From Roseiarcus sp963813555 (lineage in GTDB: Bacteria; Pseudomonadota; Alphaproteobacteria; Rhizobiales; Beijerinckiaceae), in NCBI GenBank assembly GCA_963813555.1, contig CAWEZX010000014.1, forward strand, positions 1 through 64,000: a DNA stretch of 64,000 nucleotides, in the 5' to 3' direction. Below the pieces are notes generated by a model that worked only from the letters and a program-made list of their open reading frames with translations, made no database searches and was not told where the DNA came from. Shown here piece after piece: positions 1 to 9,307 of this stretch. The translations under genes were made by a program, and so were the position numbers. Positions within the stretch are counted from its first letter, which is position 1. Each line of letters opens with the position of its first letter.

Positions 1-1
1 G

Positions 2-678
2 CAAACGCCAACGTCGGCCATTCAGATCATCGAGTCGGATGCGCCTCTGGCGTACCAACGCTTGACCTTATCGTCGCCGACGAATGACGCCCTTCTCATC
101 AAGAACTTGTCGATAACAATCCCGTTCCGCGGTCGTATTCTCGTTAAGGGGACGAATCCCGACGCGGGGATAGCGCTGTTTAGGGCCACGGCCAGCGTTG
201 GATCTCAGGCGAGGGGCGCATCATTCGTCCCCGGGGAGACGGCGCTCACTTTCTCGCCCAGAAGCCTTATTTGCCGCCGGGCTCGTTGCGGGAGGCGCTC
301 GTTCCGGGGCGCGAGGGGGAGATATCAGACGATCGCATGTGGAGCCTGCTCCGCGAACTCAACCTCGACCATCTCTTGAGCCAGGCGGGAGGGCTCGACG
401 TCCCTCAGGATTGGGGGACGCTCATTTCGCTGCGCGAACAGCAACTGCTCGCCTGTCTGCACGTTCTTCTCGCGGCGCCGCGGGTCGTCCTTATGGACCG
501 TATCCAAGAGACTTTGACCTCGAACGAGGTCAGTCAAATCCTCGGCATGCTGTCGCTAGCTTCGATCGGTTACGTCGCCAATGGCGAAGCCGACGGGCGC
601 AGCGATCTGTACGATGCCGTCCTCGAATGCAAAGAGGGCGGCGCATGGACGTGGACGGGGGGCGAATCCGCGCGGTGA
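2..678 (+). pseudogene. ABC transporter ATPase domain, C-terminal remnant (YddA/SbmA-like permease-ATPase family)
   Basis: The window opens inside a gene. Bases 2-190 read as the start of an ABC nucleotide-binding domain (DALLIKNLSITIPF), and bases 184-678 continue it in another frame (HFLAQKPYLPPGSLREAL, then a YDAVLE..GGSWTW-like tail). A frameshift near 185-200 joins them. The domain is also degenerate: the Walker A position reads KGTNPDAGIALFRA without the lysine, the signature reads ISLREQQ, and after the Walker B aspartate (VVLMD) the catalytic glutamate is missing. Fused permease-ATPases of this kind export or import peptides or vitamins. This copy is almost certainly non-functional. 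Its 5' part lies outside the window. Confidence 0.75.
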
Positions 679-689
679 CTATCGTCTCT

Positions 690-937
690 GGCCGACCGCT
701 TTGGCGGTCACATTAGGCCGACGCCCGTCCATCGACAATATGGATCGCTCGTTGCGTCAGGCGGGCGAGGCCTCGTCGTGCGTCACCACTATCACCGTGC
801 GGCCCTCGTCGGCCAGGCGCGTAAAGATTGCGAACACCGCGGCGCCGTTCCTCGTATCGAGCGCCGGTCGGTTCGTTGACGAGAATGAAGCGCGGATCGT
901 TGGCGAGCGCCGGCGCCTACAGATCACGGTCGACTAG
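690..937 (-). pseudogene. ABC transporter ATPase fragment (LolD/MacB type)
   Basis: Read on the minus strand, the segment gives ALANDPRFILVNEPTGA and, one frame over, ALDTRNGAAVFAIFTRL followed by DEGRTVIVVTHDEA. This is the Walker B, D-loop and H-loop stretch of a LolD/MacB-type ATPase. A TAG stop precedes the ALANDP block and one indel separates the two halves. The upstream Walker A and signature regions are not recognisable. It is an old remnant that converges on the ABC remnant to its left. Confidence 0.7.
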
Positions 938-1071
938 GGAGGATTCCGGCTGCGTCCGCGGAAGCCTGGCTGGTTAATTGAGTTCTTGCACGCCGTTCGT
1001 TACAAAAGCCGGCCCTCTTTGCCGCTGAACTTGATACCCGGCGCTTGTGACGAACAGGCCGCTAAGCACGT

Positions 1072-3475
1072 TCACAGGTTGTCGCCCTCGGTCGAAATTG
1101 CGCCTCGGACGCCGCCATGCCCCCATGTCCAGTTCTTGATTTCCGGCATGTCGTCGCCATAGCGGCAAATGTATTGGCGATGGTCGATGAGCTTGTCGCG
1201 GATCTCCTGCTTGGCGTAGGCGGCGCGCTCGCCAAGCTTCGGCACGCGGTCAATGACGTCGCCGACCAGATGGAAACGATCGAGGTCGTTTATTACGCAC
1301 ATGTCGAAAGGCGTGGTCGTCGTTCCCTCTTCCTTGTAGCCGCGCACATGAATGTTGTCGTGGCCGGTCCGCCGATACGTCAGCCGGTGGATGAGCCAAG
1401 GATAGCCGTGAAAGGCGAAGATGATCGGTTTATCGACGGTGAAAAGCGCGTCGAAGTCGCGGTCGGCGAGACCGTGCGGGTGTTCGCTTGACGGCTGTAA
1501 CGTCGTGAGATCAACGACGTTGACAACGCGTATTTTCAGTTCGGGCGCGTGCTGGCGCAGGAGCTTGACCGCGGCCAGAGTTCCAAGCGTCGGGACGTCG
1601 CCGCAACAGGCCATGACGACATCCGGCTCGCCGCCACGATCGTTGCTCGCCCACGGCCAGATGCCGAGCCCTGCCTCACAATGCTTGATCGCCTCATCCA
1701 TGGTCAGCCATTGCGGAGCCGGCTGCTTGCCCGCCACGATGACATTCACGTAGTTGCGGCTGCGCAGGCAATGGTCGGTGACGGAAAGCAGGCAGTTCGC
1801 GTCAGGCGGTAAATAGATCCGCACCACTTCGGCCTTCTTGTTCATCACATGGTCGATGAAGCCCGGATCCTGATGGGAAAAGCCGTTGTGGTCCTGACGC
1901 CAGACGTGGCTCGACAACAGATAGTTGAGCGAGGCGATCGGCCGTCGCCAGGGGATGTGACCACAAACCTTCAGCCATTTGGCATGCTGGTTGAACATGG
2001 AATCGATGATGTGGATGAAGGCTTCATAGCAGGAGAAGAAACCGTGCCGCCCGGTCAGCAGGTAGCCTTCGAGCCAGCCTTGGCACTGGTGCTCGCTGAG
2101 CATCTCCATCACGCGCCCGTCCGGCGCGAGATGGTCGTCGTATGATAAGGTCTCGGCGGCCCAGGCGCGGTTTGTGACCTCGAGCACGTCTTGCCAGCGG
2201 TTGGAATTGTTCTCATCCGGGCTGAACAGGCGGAGGTTGCGCGAGTCCAGATTGAGTTTCATCACGTCGCGCAGAAATTGGCCCATGACCCGCGTTGACT
2301 CTGCGTTTACGGAGCCAGGCGAAGGCACGGCGACCGCATAGTCGCGGAAGTTGGGGAGCCTTAGGTCGCGCAAGAGCAGGCCGCCATTGGTATGCGGATT
2401 GGCGCTCATCCGGCGTGTCCCTTGCGGGGCAATCGCAGCAAGCTCGCCTTTGAGGCGGCCCTTGTCGTCGAACAGCTCCTCGGGGCGATAGCTCTTCATC
2501 CATGTCTCGAGAATATGGACATGCTCCGGATGGCCGCGCATCGCGCTCATCGGCACCTGATGCGACCGCCAGTAGCCCTCTTCTCGCTGGCCGTCGATCT
2601 CCTTGGGACAGGTCCAGCCCTTCGGTGTCCGCATGACGATCATCGGCCAGATCGGGCGTTTGGAAAATCCATTCTTCCGCGCGTCAGCCTGGATGCTGCG
2701 GATTTCGCCGATCACTGTTTCGAGCGTGGCCGCCATGACCTCGTGCATCGGCCCCGGCTCATGCCCCTCGACGAAATGGGGCGCATATCCGTATCCCCGC
2801 AGAAGCGAGTTCGAGCTCCTCGTGACTGATCCGCGCCAGCACGGTCGGATTGGCGATCTTGTAGCCGTTGAGGTGCAGGATCGGCAGCACGGCGCCGTCG
2901 CGCACGGGATTCAGGAACTTGTTGGAATGCCAGCTCGTCGCGAGCGGTCCAGTCTCCGCTTCGCCATCGCCGACAACCGCGGCGACGATGAGGTCGGGGT
3001 TGTCGAAGGCGGCGCCGAAGGCATGCGATAGCGCGTAGCCGAGCTCGCCACCCTCGTGGATGGAGCCGGGCGTCTCGGGCGCCACATGGCTCGGAATCCC
3101 GCCGGGGAAGGAGAACTGGGTGAAGAGCCGCTTCATGCCCTCCGCATCCTGCGAGATGCCTGGATAGACTTCGCTGTAGGTGCCTTCGAGATAGGCGTTG
3201 GCGACCAGCCCCGGACCGCCATGTCCGGGGCCAGTGACGTAGATCATGTCCAGATCGTGCTTCTTGATCAGCCGATTGAGATGCGCGTAGACGAAGTTGA
3301 GACCCGGCGTCGTGCCCCAATGCCCCAGAAGGCGTGGCTTGATGTGCTCCTCCTTGAGAGGCTCGCGCAGCAAGGGGTTATCGAACAGGTAAATCTGACC
3401 GACGGACAGATAGTTGGCGGCGCGCCAGTAGGCGTCGATGAGCGCAACCTCTTTCTTCGATAATGTCGTCGCCAT
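1072..3475 (-). pseudogene. xfp: Phosphoketolase (Xfp), split by one frameshift
   Basis: The two halves together make a full-length phosphoketolase of about 800 residues. This thiamine-diphosphate enzyme cleaves xylulose-5-P or fructose-6-P to acetyl-P and glyceraldehyde-3-P or erythrose-4-P. The N-terminal half begins at ATG 3475 (MATTLSKKEVALID) behind a GGAAG ribosome site and carries GPGHGGPG and the TPP motif GDGEAETGPLA. The C-terminal half runs from LLRGYGYAPHFVEGHEPG through SHQDPGF to the TAA/TGA near 1072. One extra base around 2803-2812, between EELEL and LLRGYGY, breaks the frame. No other damage is visible, so this is either a recent pseudogene or a sequencing indel. It lies downstream of hsp20, behind a terminator-like hairpin. 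Pairing with hsp20 near an FNR-type box suggests a low-oxygen or stress role (inference). Confidence 0.88.
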
Positions 3476-3513
3476 GTTGACTTCCGATGAATTTTGCCTC
3501 GCGCGTTTAACGA

Positions 3514-3539
3514 AAAGGCCACGCATTGGCGTGGCCTTT
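3514..3539 (-). terminator. Rho-independent terminator between hsp20 and xfp
   Basis: A perfect 11-bp inverted repeat (AAAGGCCACGC, loop ATTG, GCGTGGCCTTT) lies 20 bp after the hsp20 stop. On the minus strand it ends in TTTT. It would terminate hsp20 or attenuate read-through into xfp, whose start codon is 38 bp further on. Confidence 0.8.
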
Positions 3540-3559
3540 AATGCAAGGGAACACCCCCT

Positions 3560-4084
3560 TCACGCTGCCTTGACGGTGATCGTCTGCGCCGGTTTCTGCG
3601 ACCCGCCGTTCTTCGGAAGGTTTACGGTCAGGAGACCTTTTGAGAAGGACGCCTCGATCTTTGTTTCGTCGACATCCTGAGGCACCTGGAACGAGCGCTC
3701 GAACGCGCCGTAATGACGTTCGGACATATAGGAGTTCTTCTTCTTCTCCTCGGTTTCCTGCTTCTTCTCGCCCTTGATCGTCAGCGTGCCATTGGCAATT
3801 TTGAGTTCGATGTTGTTCTGATCCAGTCCAGGTAGTTCTGCAGTGATTTCGTAAGCCTTGTCCCTTTCCGCGACATCAACCGCCGGCGCCACCTCGCCCA
3901 TCCAACGCGGCTCCCATTCGTTCAGCGAGCGGCGAAATGGAAAGCCCCAAAATCCGCGGTCAAAATCATCGAACAAGCGATCGATTTCGCGCCGCAGGCT
4001 CCCGAATGACCACCCTTCGTTGGCAGGAACTGGTCGCGGAGTGTTAGAGGCTTGAACGGGCACATTGCTCGGATTGGTAGTCAT
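3560..4084 (-). CDS. Hsp20/alpha-crystallin family small heat-shock protein
   Basis: A 174-residue ATP-independent holdase chaperone. The N-terminal arm (to about residue 60) contains FDDFDRGFWGFPF. The alpha-crystallin domain covers about residues 65-160 with the conserved AELPGLDQNNIELKI strand and the closing SKGLLTVNLPK motif. The C-terminus QKPAQTITVKAA carries a variant of the I-x-I tail. The start ATG at 4084 follows a GGGAG ribosome site. No thermosensor hairpin of the ROSE type was evident in the leader, but an FNR/FixK-like box and an adjacent palindrome lie about 50-75 bp upstream. Length and motifs match class A-type bacterial Hsp20 proteins encoded next to metabolic genes. Confidence 0.95.
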   Translation of the reverse strand: MTTNPSNVPVQASNTPRPVPANEGWSFGSLRREIDRLFDDFDRGFWGFPFRRSLNEWEPRWMGEVAPAVDVAERDKAYEITAELPGLDQNNIELKIANGTLTIKGEKKQETEEKKKNSYMSERHYGAFERSFQVPQDVDETKIEASFSKGLLTVNLPKNGGSQKPAQTITVKAA

Positions 4085-4131
4085 TTTAATTCTCCCGTTG
4101 AACGTAACGCGATCATTTACTTACGCAGCAA

Positions 4132-4158
4132 ATCAAAGATGTCTTTGACTCAAATCAA
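4132..4158. promoter_or_regulatory. FNR/FixK-like box plus palindrome upstream of hsp20
   Basis: Bases 4145-4158 read TTGAC-TCAA-ATCAA, one mismatch from the FNR/FixK consensus TTGAT-N4-ATCAA. Overlapping it at 4132-4147 is a perfect palindrome TCAAAGA-TG-TCTTTGA. Both lie about 50-75 bp upstream of the hsp20 start, where an activator of the Crp/Fnr family would sit. Function is inferred from sequence only. Confidence 0.5.
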
Positions 4159-4446
4159 GACGCGGCGGCCTGTTGCGGACTCGAAGTTGGACTTTGGTTC
4201 GGACGTCGTCCGGGCCCCGCCCGCTGCTCGGCTTCCTACGACCTTTTAAATTTGATCGATCTTGCGGACCCTGAGATGGATCGAGGCGGGTTTGCGAGGC
4301 CAGCCAATAATCCGCATCCGCGCGCGAATCAGCGCAGAGAAACATGACTAAAATGCCAACCGAACGACAGCCAGGGCGAAGGGTTCATTATCGTCGCAAC
4401 GGCGCGATGAACCGCCCCGAGTTTGCCGGAGGCCGTTTTGTTTGAG
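4159..4446. other. Gene-free stretch between hsp20 promoter and IS remnants
   Basis: No open frame here resembles a protein family, and no RNA gene or clear repeat was seen. It may hold remains of the upstream border lost when the IS3/IS110/IS21 elements entered. Confidence 0.4.
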
Positions 4447-4677
4447 TCACGCGGCCATTGCGGTGTCGTTCAGCATGGCGAAGTAGCGTTCCTCGGTTTC
4501 GGCCGGCGGGATGAAGCCGATGGGCTGCAGAAGCCAGGGATTGTTGAACCCGTCCACCCACTCGAGAGTTGCGAACTCGACGGCCACGAAGTTGCGCCAC
4601 GGTCCACGTCGATGGATGACCTCAGCCTTGTAGAGGCGGTTGATCGTTTCGGCGAGGGCGTTGATGCTCCTATGTCG
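4447..4677 (-). mobile_element. IS3-family transposase (OrfB) C-terminal remnant
   Basis: The minus strand encodes the last ~75 residues of an IS3-type OrfB integrase (NALAETINRLYKAEVIH, then WRNFVAVEFATLEWVD and PIGFIPPAE), ending in a stop at 4447. The catalytic DDE core upstream is absent and is replaced at about 4678 by an IS110 remnant. It is a dead fragment. Confidence 0.85.
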
Positions 4678-4678
4678 G

Positions 4679-5211
4679 TCAAGAGCTGGTTGCGGCCGCA
4701 TCGGCTGGGGCTGGCTTGGTGCAGAGATACCCAAAGATCTCACGAGAGACGCAGCGTTTGAGGCGGCGTATGATTTCGGATTTGGACTTGCCCTCCGCGG
4801 TGCGTCGGCGGACGTAGTCCAGTGTCGGCTGGTGACCGCGCATACGGATGATGACTACCCGATAGAGGGCGGCATTGGCCTGCCGGTTGCCTCCGCGGTT
4901 GAGGCGGTGCCGGAGGGTCTTGCCGCTTGATGCCGGGATCGGGCAGGCACCGCACAGCTTGGCGAATGCTGCCTCCGAGTGGATGCGCTCAGGGTTGTCG
5001 CCGACAAGCAGCAGCATCTCGGCCGCAGTGCCCGAGGCCATTCCGTGCGCCTCCAGCAGATCGGGCGCGCGGGCCGCCGTCAGCATTTCCAGGTGAGCGT
5101 CGTGCTGCTTGATCTCGGCATCCAGCAGCAGCCAGCGCCGGGCGATTGCGCGCAGGCTGAGCGGGCCCGGTCGCAAGGCTACCAACCGCCTCAGGAGCGT
5201 CATCGCTGACT
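4679..5211 (-). mobile_element. IS110-family transposase C-terminal remnant
   Basis: About 175 residues of the IS110 C-terminal half (transposase_20 type) with GMASGTAAEMLLLVGDNPER, CPIPASSGKT and HRLNRGGNRQANAALY. The N-terminal RuvC-like DEDD domain is missing. The frame is cut at 5211-5214 where the IS21-type element begins. Nothing matching the lost N-terminus is seen on the far side of the IS21 element, so a deletion or rearrangement accompanied insertion. Confidence 0.85.
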
Positions 5212-5310
5212 TGTGTCAACGCGGGAGCAAGATTGCATCGCTTTCCGGAGCAAAGATGCATCAATGATGCCGGCGAGAATGCCGTCGAGCCCGGGCTTGT
5301 TTGGTGGGCG

Positions 5311-5447
5311 TCAGGTTTGGGTCAGATCGTCTTTGGGCGTGTTGGCGTTGTTGCGGCGTGAGCGCCGCTGGCTCTGATTGAGCCTGTAGCTATCACCATT
5401 CATTTCCAGGATATGGACGTGATGAGTGAGGCGATCGAGCAGCGCGC
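5311..5447 (-). pseudogene. istB: istB, C-terminal piece (IS21 helper ATPase)
   Basis: The segment encodes the end of IstB: ALLDRLTHHVHILEMNG, SYRLNQSQRR and a stop at 5311. It continues directly from SERLTGA in the central piece once the IS256 element and one copy of its 8-bp duplication are removed. IstB is the AAA+ helper that activates the IstA transposase. Confidence 0.88.
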
Positions 5448-6863
5448 GGTCCCGTCGCGAGTTGTGTTGGAACTTGTTGACGCGTCTTCGGGCGACATGA
5501 AGCTATCCGATCATGCGGCGAGGTCAATTGTCTGGTCGGATGGCTTCTCGGCGAGGGTCTGCCATCCGTCGACCTTGCGCATGGTGATCTGCCCGGAGGC
5601 GAGCAGCGCCCAGAACAGCATGGCGGCGGTTTCGGCGCAGGGCAGCACGGTCTGGGTCTTGATCCTGCGCTTGAACTCCTCATGCAGGCGCTCGATCGCG
5701 TTCGAGGTCCTGATCGACTTCCATTGGCTCGGCGGGAAGCGCGTAAAGGTGAACAGCCTGTCGCCGGCCTCCTCGAGGCTGTCGGCGACGGCGCGGCATT
5801 TCAGGCGCCATTTGCGGAGGAACGCCTTGCGCCGGGCTTCGACCTCCTGTCTCGTCGCGGCGTAGATCATGTCGCGATAGTCGTTGGAGATTTCCTCGTG
5901 CAGACGCTCGGGCGCGTGAGCGAGCAGGTTGCGATGCTTGTGAACCGTGCAGCGCTGGACCGGCGCATCCGGCCAGAGCGCCGCCAGCGCCTTTTCCAGA
6001 CCCGGCGCGCCGTCGGCGATGACGAGTTCGGGCGTCTTCAATCCGCGCTTCACGAGATCGTCGAGCAGCGCGCGCCAGGCGGCCTCGCTTTCGCCGCCCA
6101 TGCTCCGGATCGCCAGCAGCACCTTCTGGCCGTCCGCGCGCACGCCGAGCGCCACCAGGAGCGAGACCGACGTCGCGCGTCTGTCGAGCCGGACCCGTAC
6201 GAGCGTGCCGTCGAGGATCAACCGCACGATCGGCTCCTGGCCGAGCGGTCGCACGTTCCAGGCGTCCCAGTCGCCCTTCACCTTGCGCCATGCCCGGCTG
6301 ACTACGTCCTTGCCGACCGGCCCGGCGAACACCGCAGCCAGCGCGCGCCGAACCCGGCGGGTGTTGGTTCCGAAAAGATAGGCCCCGACGATCAGCGCGT
6401 CGGCCGCCTTGGTGCGGCGCTGGTAGGCGCGAAGCGAGGCGCTTTTCCATTCGCTCGTCTTGCCGTCCGCGCCCATCAGCCGAGCCCGCGGCACGGAAAT
6501 CTCCGCTCTCCCGAAGGTCCCGGTCAGCCCGCGCTTGCGGTGGCCGTGCCGGACGCCGACGATTGGCGGCGGTTCGCCATCCTCGCTCGGCTTGCGTCGG
6601 CCATATCGCGGGCGCGACAATACGCCGGCAAGTTCCTCATCCAGCATCGTCTCGATGAACCCGCGCACCCGAGCGCGAACCCCGTCCTCGATCGCGTCGA
6701 ACCAATCATCGAAAAGCAAAACCTCGGCGGCGACACCCGCCTCCTTCGTGGTATCCTTCGTCATGGCGTGGTCTCCATTCCAGCGCGCCAACGCCGGAAT
6801 CGTTCGGGTTAGGCAACCCGGAGACTACGCCAACCCAATTCCAACCACCTCCGCGACGGGACC
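5448..6863 (-). mobile_element. Complete IS256-family insertion sequence (1416 bp) in istB
   Basis: The ends are imperfect inverted repeats: left GGTCCCGTCGCGAGTTGTGT, right (read inward) GGTCCCGTCGCGGAGGTGGT, with similarity continuing to about 32 bp. The identical octamer CAGCGCGC flanks both sides (5440-5447 and 6864-6871). That is the 8-bp target duplication expected of IS256 elements and shows the borders exactly. The intact duplication points to a simple, fairly recent insertion. Confidence 0.95.
5511..6764 (-). CDS. IS256-family (Mutator-like) transposase
   Basis: A 417-residue DDE transposase, intact. The catalytic residues are visible as the first Asp in LILDGTLVRV, the second Asp in VIADGAPGLEKAL, followed by the C/H motif QRCTVHKHRNLL, and the Glu in SNAIERLHEEFKRRIKT. 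The start MTKDTTKEAG at 6764 follows a GGAG ribosome site; a start nine codons earlier is possible. It sits 63 bp inside the left end and about 100 bp from the right end of its element, so it is probably able to mobilise it. Confidence 0.95.
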   Translation of the reverse strand: MTKDTTKEAGVAAEVLLFDDWFDAIEDGVRARVRGFIETMLDEELAGVLSRPRYGRRKPSEDGEPPPIVGVRHGHRKRGLTGTFGRAEISVPRARLMGADGKTSEWKSASLRAYQRRTKAADALIVGAYLFGTNTRRVRRALAAVFAGPVGKDVVSRAWRKVKGDWDAWNVRPLGQEPIVRLILDGTLVRVRLDRRATSVSLLVALGVRADGQKVLLAIRSMGGESEAAWRALLDDLVKRGLKTPELVIADGAPGLEKALAALWPDAPVQRCTVHKHRNLLAHAPERLHEEISNDYRDMIYAATRQEVEARRKAFLRKWRLKCRAVADSLEEAGDRLFTFTRFPPSQWKSIRTSNAIERLHEEFKRRIKTQTVLPCAETAAMLFWALLASGQITMRKVDGWQTLAEKPSDQTIDLAA

Positions 6864-7200
6864 CAGCGCGCCGGTCAGACGCTCTGACCCGAACACGCTG
6901 GTCCATTCGTCGAACGGCAGGTTCGAAGTGACGATGGTTGAACCGCGCTCGTAGCGTTGGCTGAATATTTCGAACAGCAGCTCGGCCCCGGTCTGGGAGA
7001 GAGGGACATATCCAGGCTCGTCGACGATCAGGAGCTTGTATCCGACGACCTGCCGCTGCAGACGAAGCAACCGCTTCTCATCGCGAGCCTCCAGCAATTC
7101 ATGAACAAGGGCCGCGGCCGTATAGAACCCGACCGATAGCCCTTTCTGGCAGGCCGCGAGACCGATCCCGCGAGCGATGTGCGTCTTGCCGGTTCCGCCC
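6864..7200 (-). pseudogene. istB: istB, central piece (end of Walker A to sensor region)
   Basis: This piece runs from GGTGKTHIARGIGLAACQ through the Walker B LLIVDEPGYVPLS and VTSNLPFDEWTSVFGSERLTGA. It lacks the first residues of the P-loop, which lie on the other side of the serine-recombinase element. Note the Walker B glutamate is followed by P-G rather than the common L-G. With the outer pieces it forms a full IstB of roughly 260 residues. Confidence 0.9.
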
Positions 7201-7234
7201 GATCTCGCTTCATAATGCCCATCTCGCTATCACG

Positions 7235-9307
7235 CTACAAAGCCAGTGTATTTTGACGCGGATCGTCAGACGGCGGACGTCGATGACGACGGATATCGGC
7301 GGCGTGCCTGACCTTCTCGTCTTCGAGGTCGCTTGCCCTGATCACCCAGGGCGCGCCTTTGCAAAGCTGATGGCCAGGAAGGACCTCCTCTTGGATCAGG
7401 CGCCGGACAGTCGCTTCGCTTACATTGAGGATCGCGGCGGCCTCACCGAGTGTCACCTCTCCTCGCTCCGTGCGCTCGCCTTCCCGGTAAGGTGCGATAT
7501 GACGGTGGTTGCGCAGGAAGCACACGCGTGAACGGGTCCAACCGTTGCCCTTGCCGGTCGTCTTGCCGGCTCTGTTGAGGACGGCTGCAATTGCCTGATC
7601 CGGCATCTGTCGCGCCAGCACGGACACGAGTTCGATCACATCGGCATCCGTACCCCACCGATGCTCGCCGACGCGGTTCTTGCGCACGCGCAAGGGCGTG
7701 TGGTCGCCGCCCTGCCATCGGATCACAAGAGTAAGCGCGTCGTCTTCGACGCGAACGACAATCTCCTCGATCAACGTGCGGATAATCCGCTTGCGGATTG
7801 CGGGCGTCGCACCCGGGCTGTCCCAGGCCCGCTCGACATCGGCGCCGAGTTCGAACAAACGTTGCCGTTCCGTGACGGTGAGCGAAGACTGTGGACCCGC
7901 TGCGAGCGTGTCGCGTTCGTCTTCAAGGCTATGCACCGCGACCAGGCGCTCATTCCATCGATGCTCGAGTTCAGCTGCGACGAGGCGGTTGTCGGGATCG
8001 ACGGCGTCGTACTGACGCCGCGCAAGGGCGGCCTCATAGTGGGCTTGCTCAAGGGCAAGATCGACCTGGCGCCGCTTCTCTGTGTTCTCGATTCGCCGCG
8101 CCTCCACAGCGCTGATCGCTGCTTCGACACCGAGCGGTTGAAGGCGCTCGATCACCTCGGCGCCAACCGCGCGATCGATCCGCATGCCGCCGAACGATAT
8201 GCATGGATCGCCGCCATGGTTGAGATGGCCTCCGCGACAATGGTAGCGCCCCGAACTCCCGTTCTCGCCGCTGTAGGCGACGTGGAGCTTTCGGCCGCAA
8301 TGACCGCAGCGAAGAAGACCGGCAAGCAGGGCCTCTCCGCGTCGCACAGCGCCGCGGCTCATGAAACTCTGACCGTTGGCGTTGTCGCTGATCAGGCGCT
8401 GATTCCTCTCAAACTCGGGCCACGCAATATATCCATCATGATGATCGAGGATCAAAGCTTCCCAGACACTGCGGTCCTTGCGGAAGCCGCGCACGACCCG
8501 CTTGCGGCCGGATTCAATGGTGATGCGGCTGCCGGTGCGCCCGAACGCATAGGCGCCGGCGTAGATCGGGTTCGTCAGCATGTGGTGAAGCGTGTTGTAG
8601 ACGGGCAGCTTCCAGGTGACGGTTCGCCCCTCGGCGCCATATCCGACTGCCGGCAGCGGCACGCGTTCCTGGCGCATCCAAAGATGAACCTGCCGAACCG
8701 TCTGCAGCTCGGCGAACTTGGTGAAGACGAGTCCGATCGCTTCCTGGACGCGCCGGTCCGGGTCCTTCTCGATCCGGTCGTGCCGCACCTTGAGGAACCC
8801 GACCGCGACGGTGAGGAAAAGCTCGCCGCGGCGAGCCTTCTGCTTCAGGGCCTCGAGCGAGCGCTGACGGAAGAGCGAGAGTTCCATCTCGCTCATTGTG
8901 CCCTTCATGCCAAGCAGAAGGCGATCGTTCGGGTGGCGGGAATCGTAGATGCCGTCCTCATCGATGATCAGCGTATCGACCAAGCCACAGAACTCCAGCA
9001 GAGTGTGCCAGTCTCGTCCGTTACGGGCGAGCCGCGACGCCTCGATCGAGACCACAGCGCCCACCCGTCCCTCGCAGATCGCGGCCAGCAGCTTCTCGAA
9101 GCCCGGCCGCGCGATCCCGGAACCGGACCGACCGAGATCATCGTCGATCACTTCGACGGCGCCCCAACCAAGAGCGCGGGCTCGATCGGCGAGCGCATAC
9201 TGACGCCGGCGGCTCTCGTGATTGTTGAGAACCTGGTCGGTCGTCGACTGGCGCACATAGACGAACGCGCTGCGGGCCAAGTGCTCAGGCGTGATCTTGG
9301 TCATCAC
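7235..9307 (-). CDS. Large serine recombinase with zinc ribbon and C-terminal HTH
   Basis: A 690-residue recombinase. The N-terminal resolvase domain (residues 12-160) has the catalytic Ser21 in YVRQSTTDQ and the SRLARNGRDW arginine motif. The recombinase domain follows at about 190-300, then a zinc ribbon (LRCGHCGRKLHVA, YHCRGG..GGDPC) and a coiled-coil segment at about 410-470. The last ~70 residues add an excisionase/MerR-like helix-turn-helix (TLGEAAAILNVSEATVRRL), which is unusual for this class. Start ATG at 9307 overlaps the upstream small gene by about 20 bp, suggesting translational coupling. The frame is intact, so it is the likely integrase for the surrounding element. Confidence 0.93.
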   Translation of the reverse strand: MMTKITPEHLARSAFVYVRQSTTDQVLNNHESRRRQYALADRARALGWGAVEVIDDDLGRSGSGIARPGFEKLLAAICEGRVGAVVSIEASRLARNGRDWHTLLEFCGLVDTLIIDEDGIYDSRHPNDRLLLGMKGTMSEMELSLFRQRSLEALKQKARRGELFLTVAVGFLKVRHDRIEKDPDRRVQEAIGLVFTKFAELQTVRQVHLWMRQERVPLPAVGYGAEGRTVTWKLPVYNTLHHMLTNPIYAGAYAFGRTGSRITIESGRKRVVRGFRKDRSVWEALILDHHDGYIAWPEFERNQRLISDNANGQSFMSRGAVRRGEALLAGLLRCGHCGRKLHVAYSGENGSSGRYHCRGGHLNHGGDPCISFGGMRIDRAVGAEVIERLQPLGVEAAISAVEARRIENTEKRRQVDLALEQAHYEAALARRQYDAVDPDNRLVAAELEHRWNERLVAVHSLEDERDTLAAGPQSSLTVTERQRLFELGADVERAWDSPGATPAIRKRIIRTLIEEIVVRVEDDALTLVIRWQGGDHTPLRVRKNRVGEHRWGTDADVIELVSVLARQMPDQAIAAVLNRAGKTTGKGNGWTRSRVCFLRNHRHIAPYREGERTERGEVTLGEAAAILNVSEATVRRLIQEEVLPGHQLCKGAPWVIRASDLEDEKVRHAADIRRHRRPPSDDPRQNTLAL

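Noticed and set aside
4085..4131. ROSE-type RNA thermometer in the hsp20 leader
   Set aside because: No U-Y-GCU element pairing with the GGGAG ribosome site was found.
5682..6812. Long plus-strand open frame (376 codons) opposite the IS256 transposase
   Set aside because: It is the antisense of a gene with clear DDE motifs, and its translation is arginine/alanine-rich without any family pattern.
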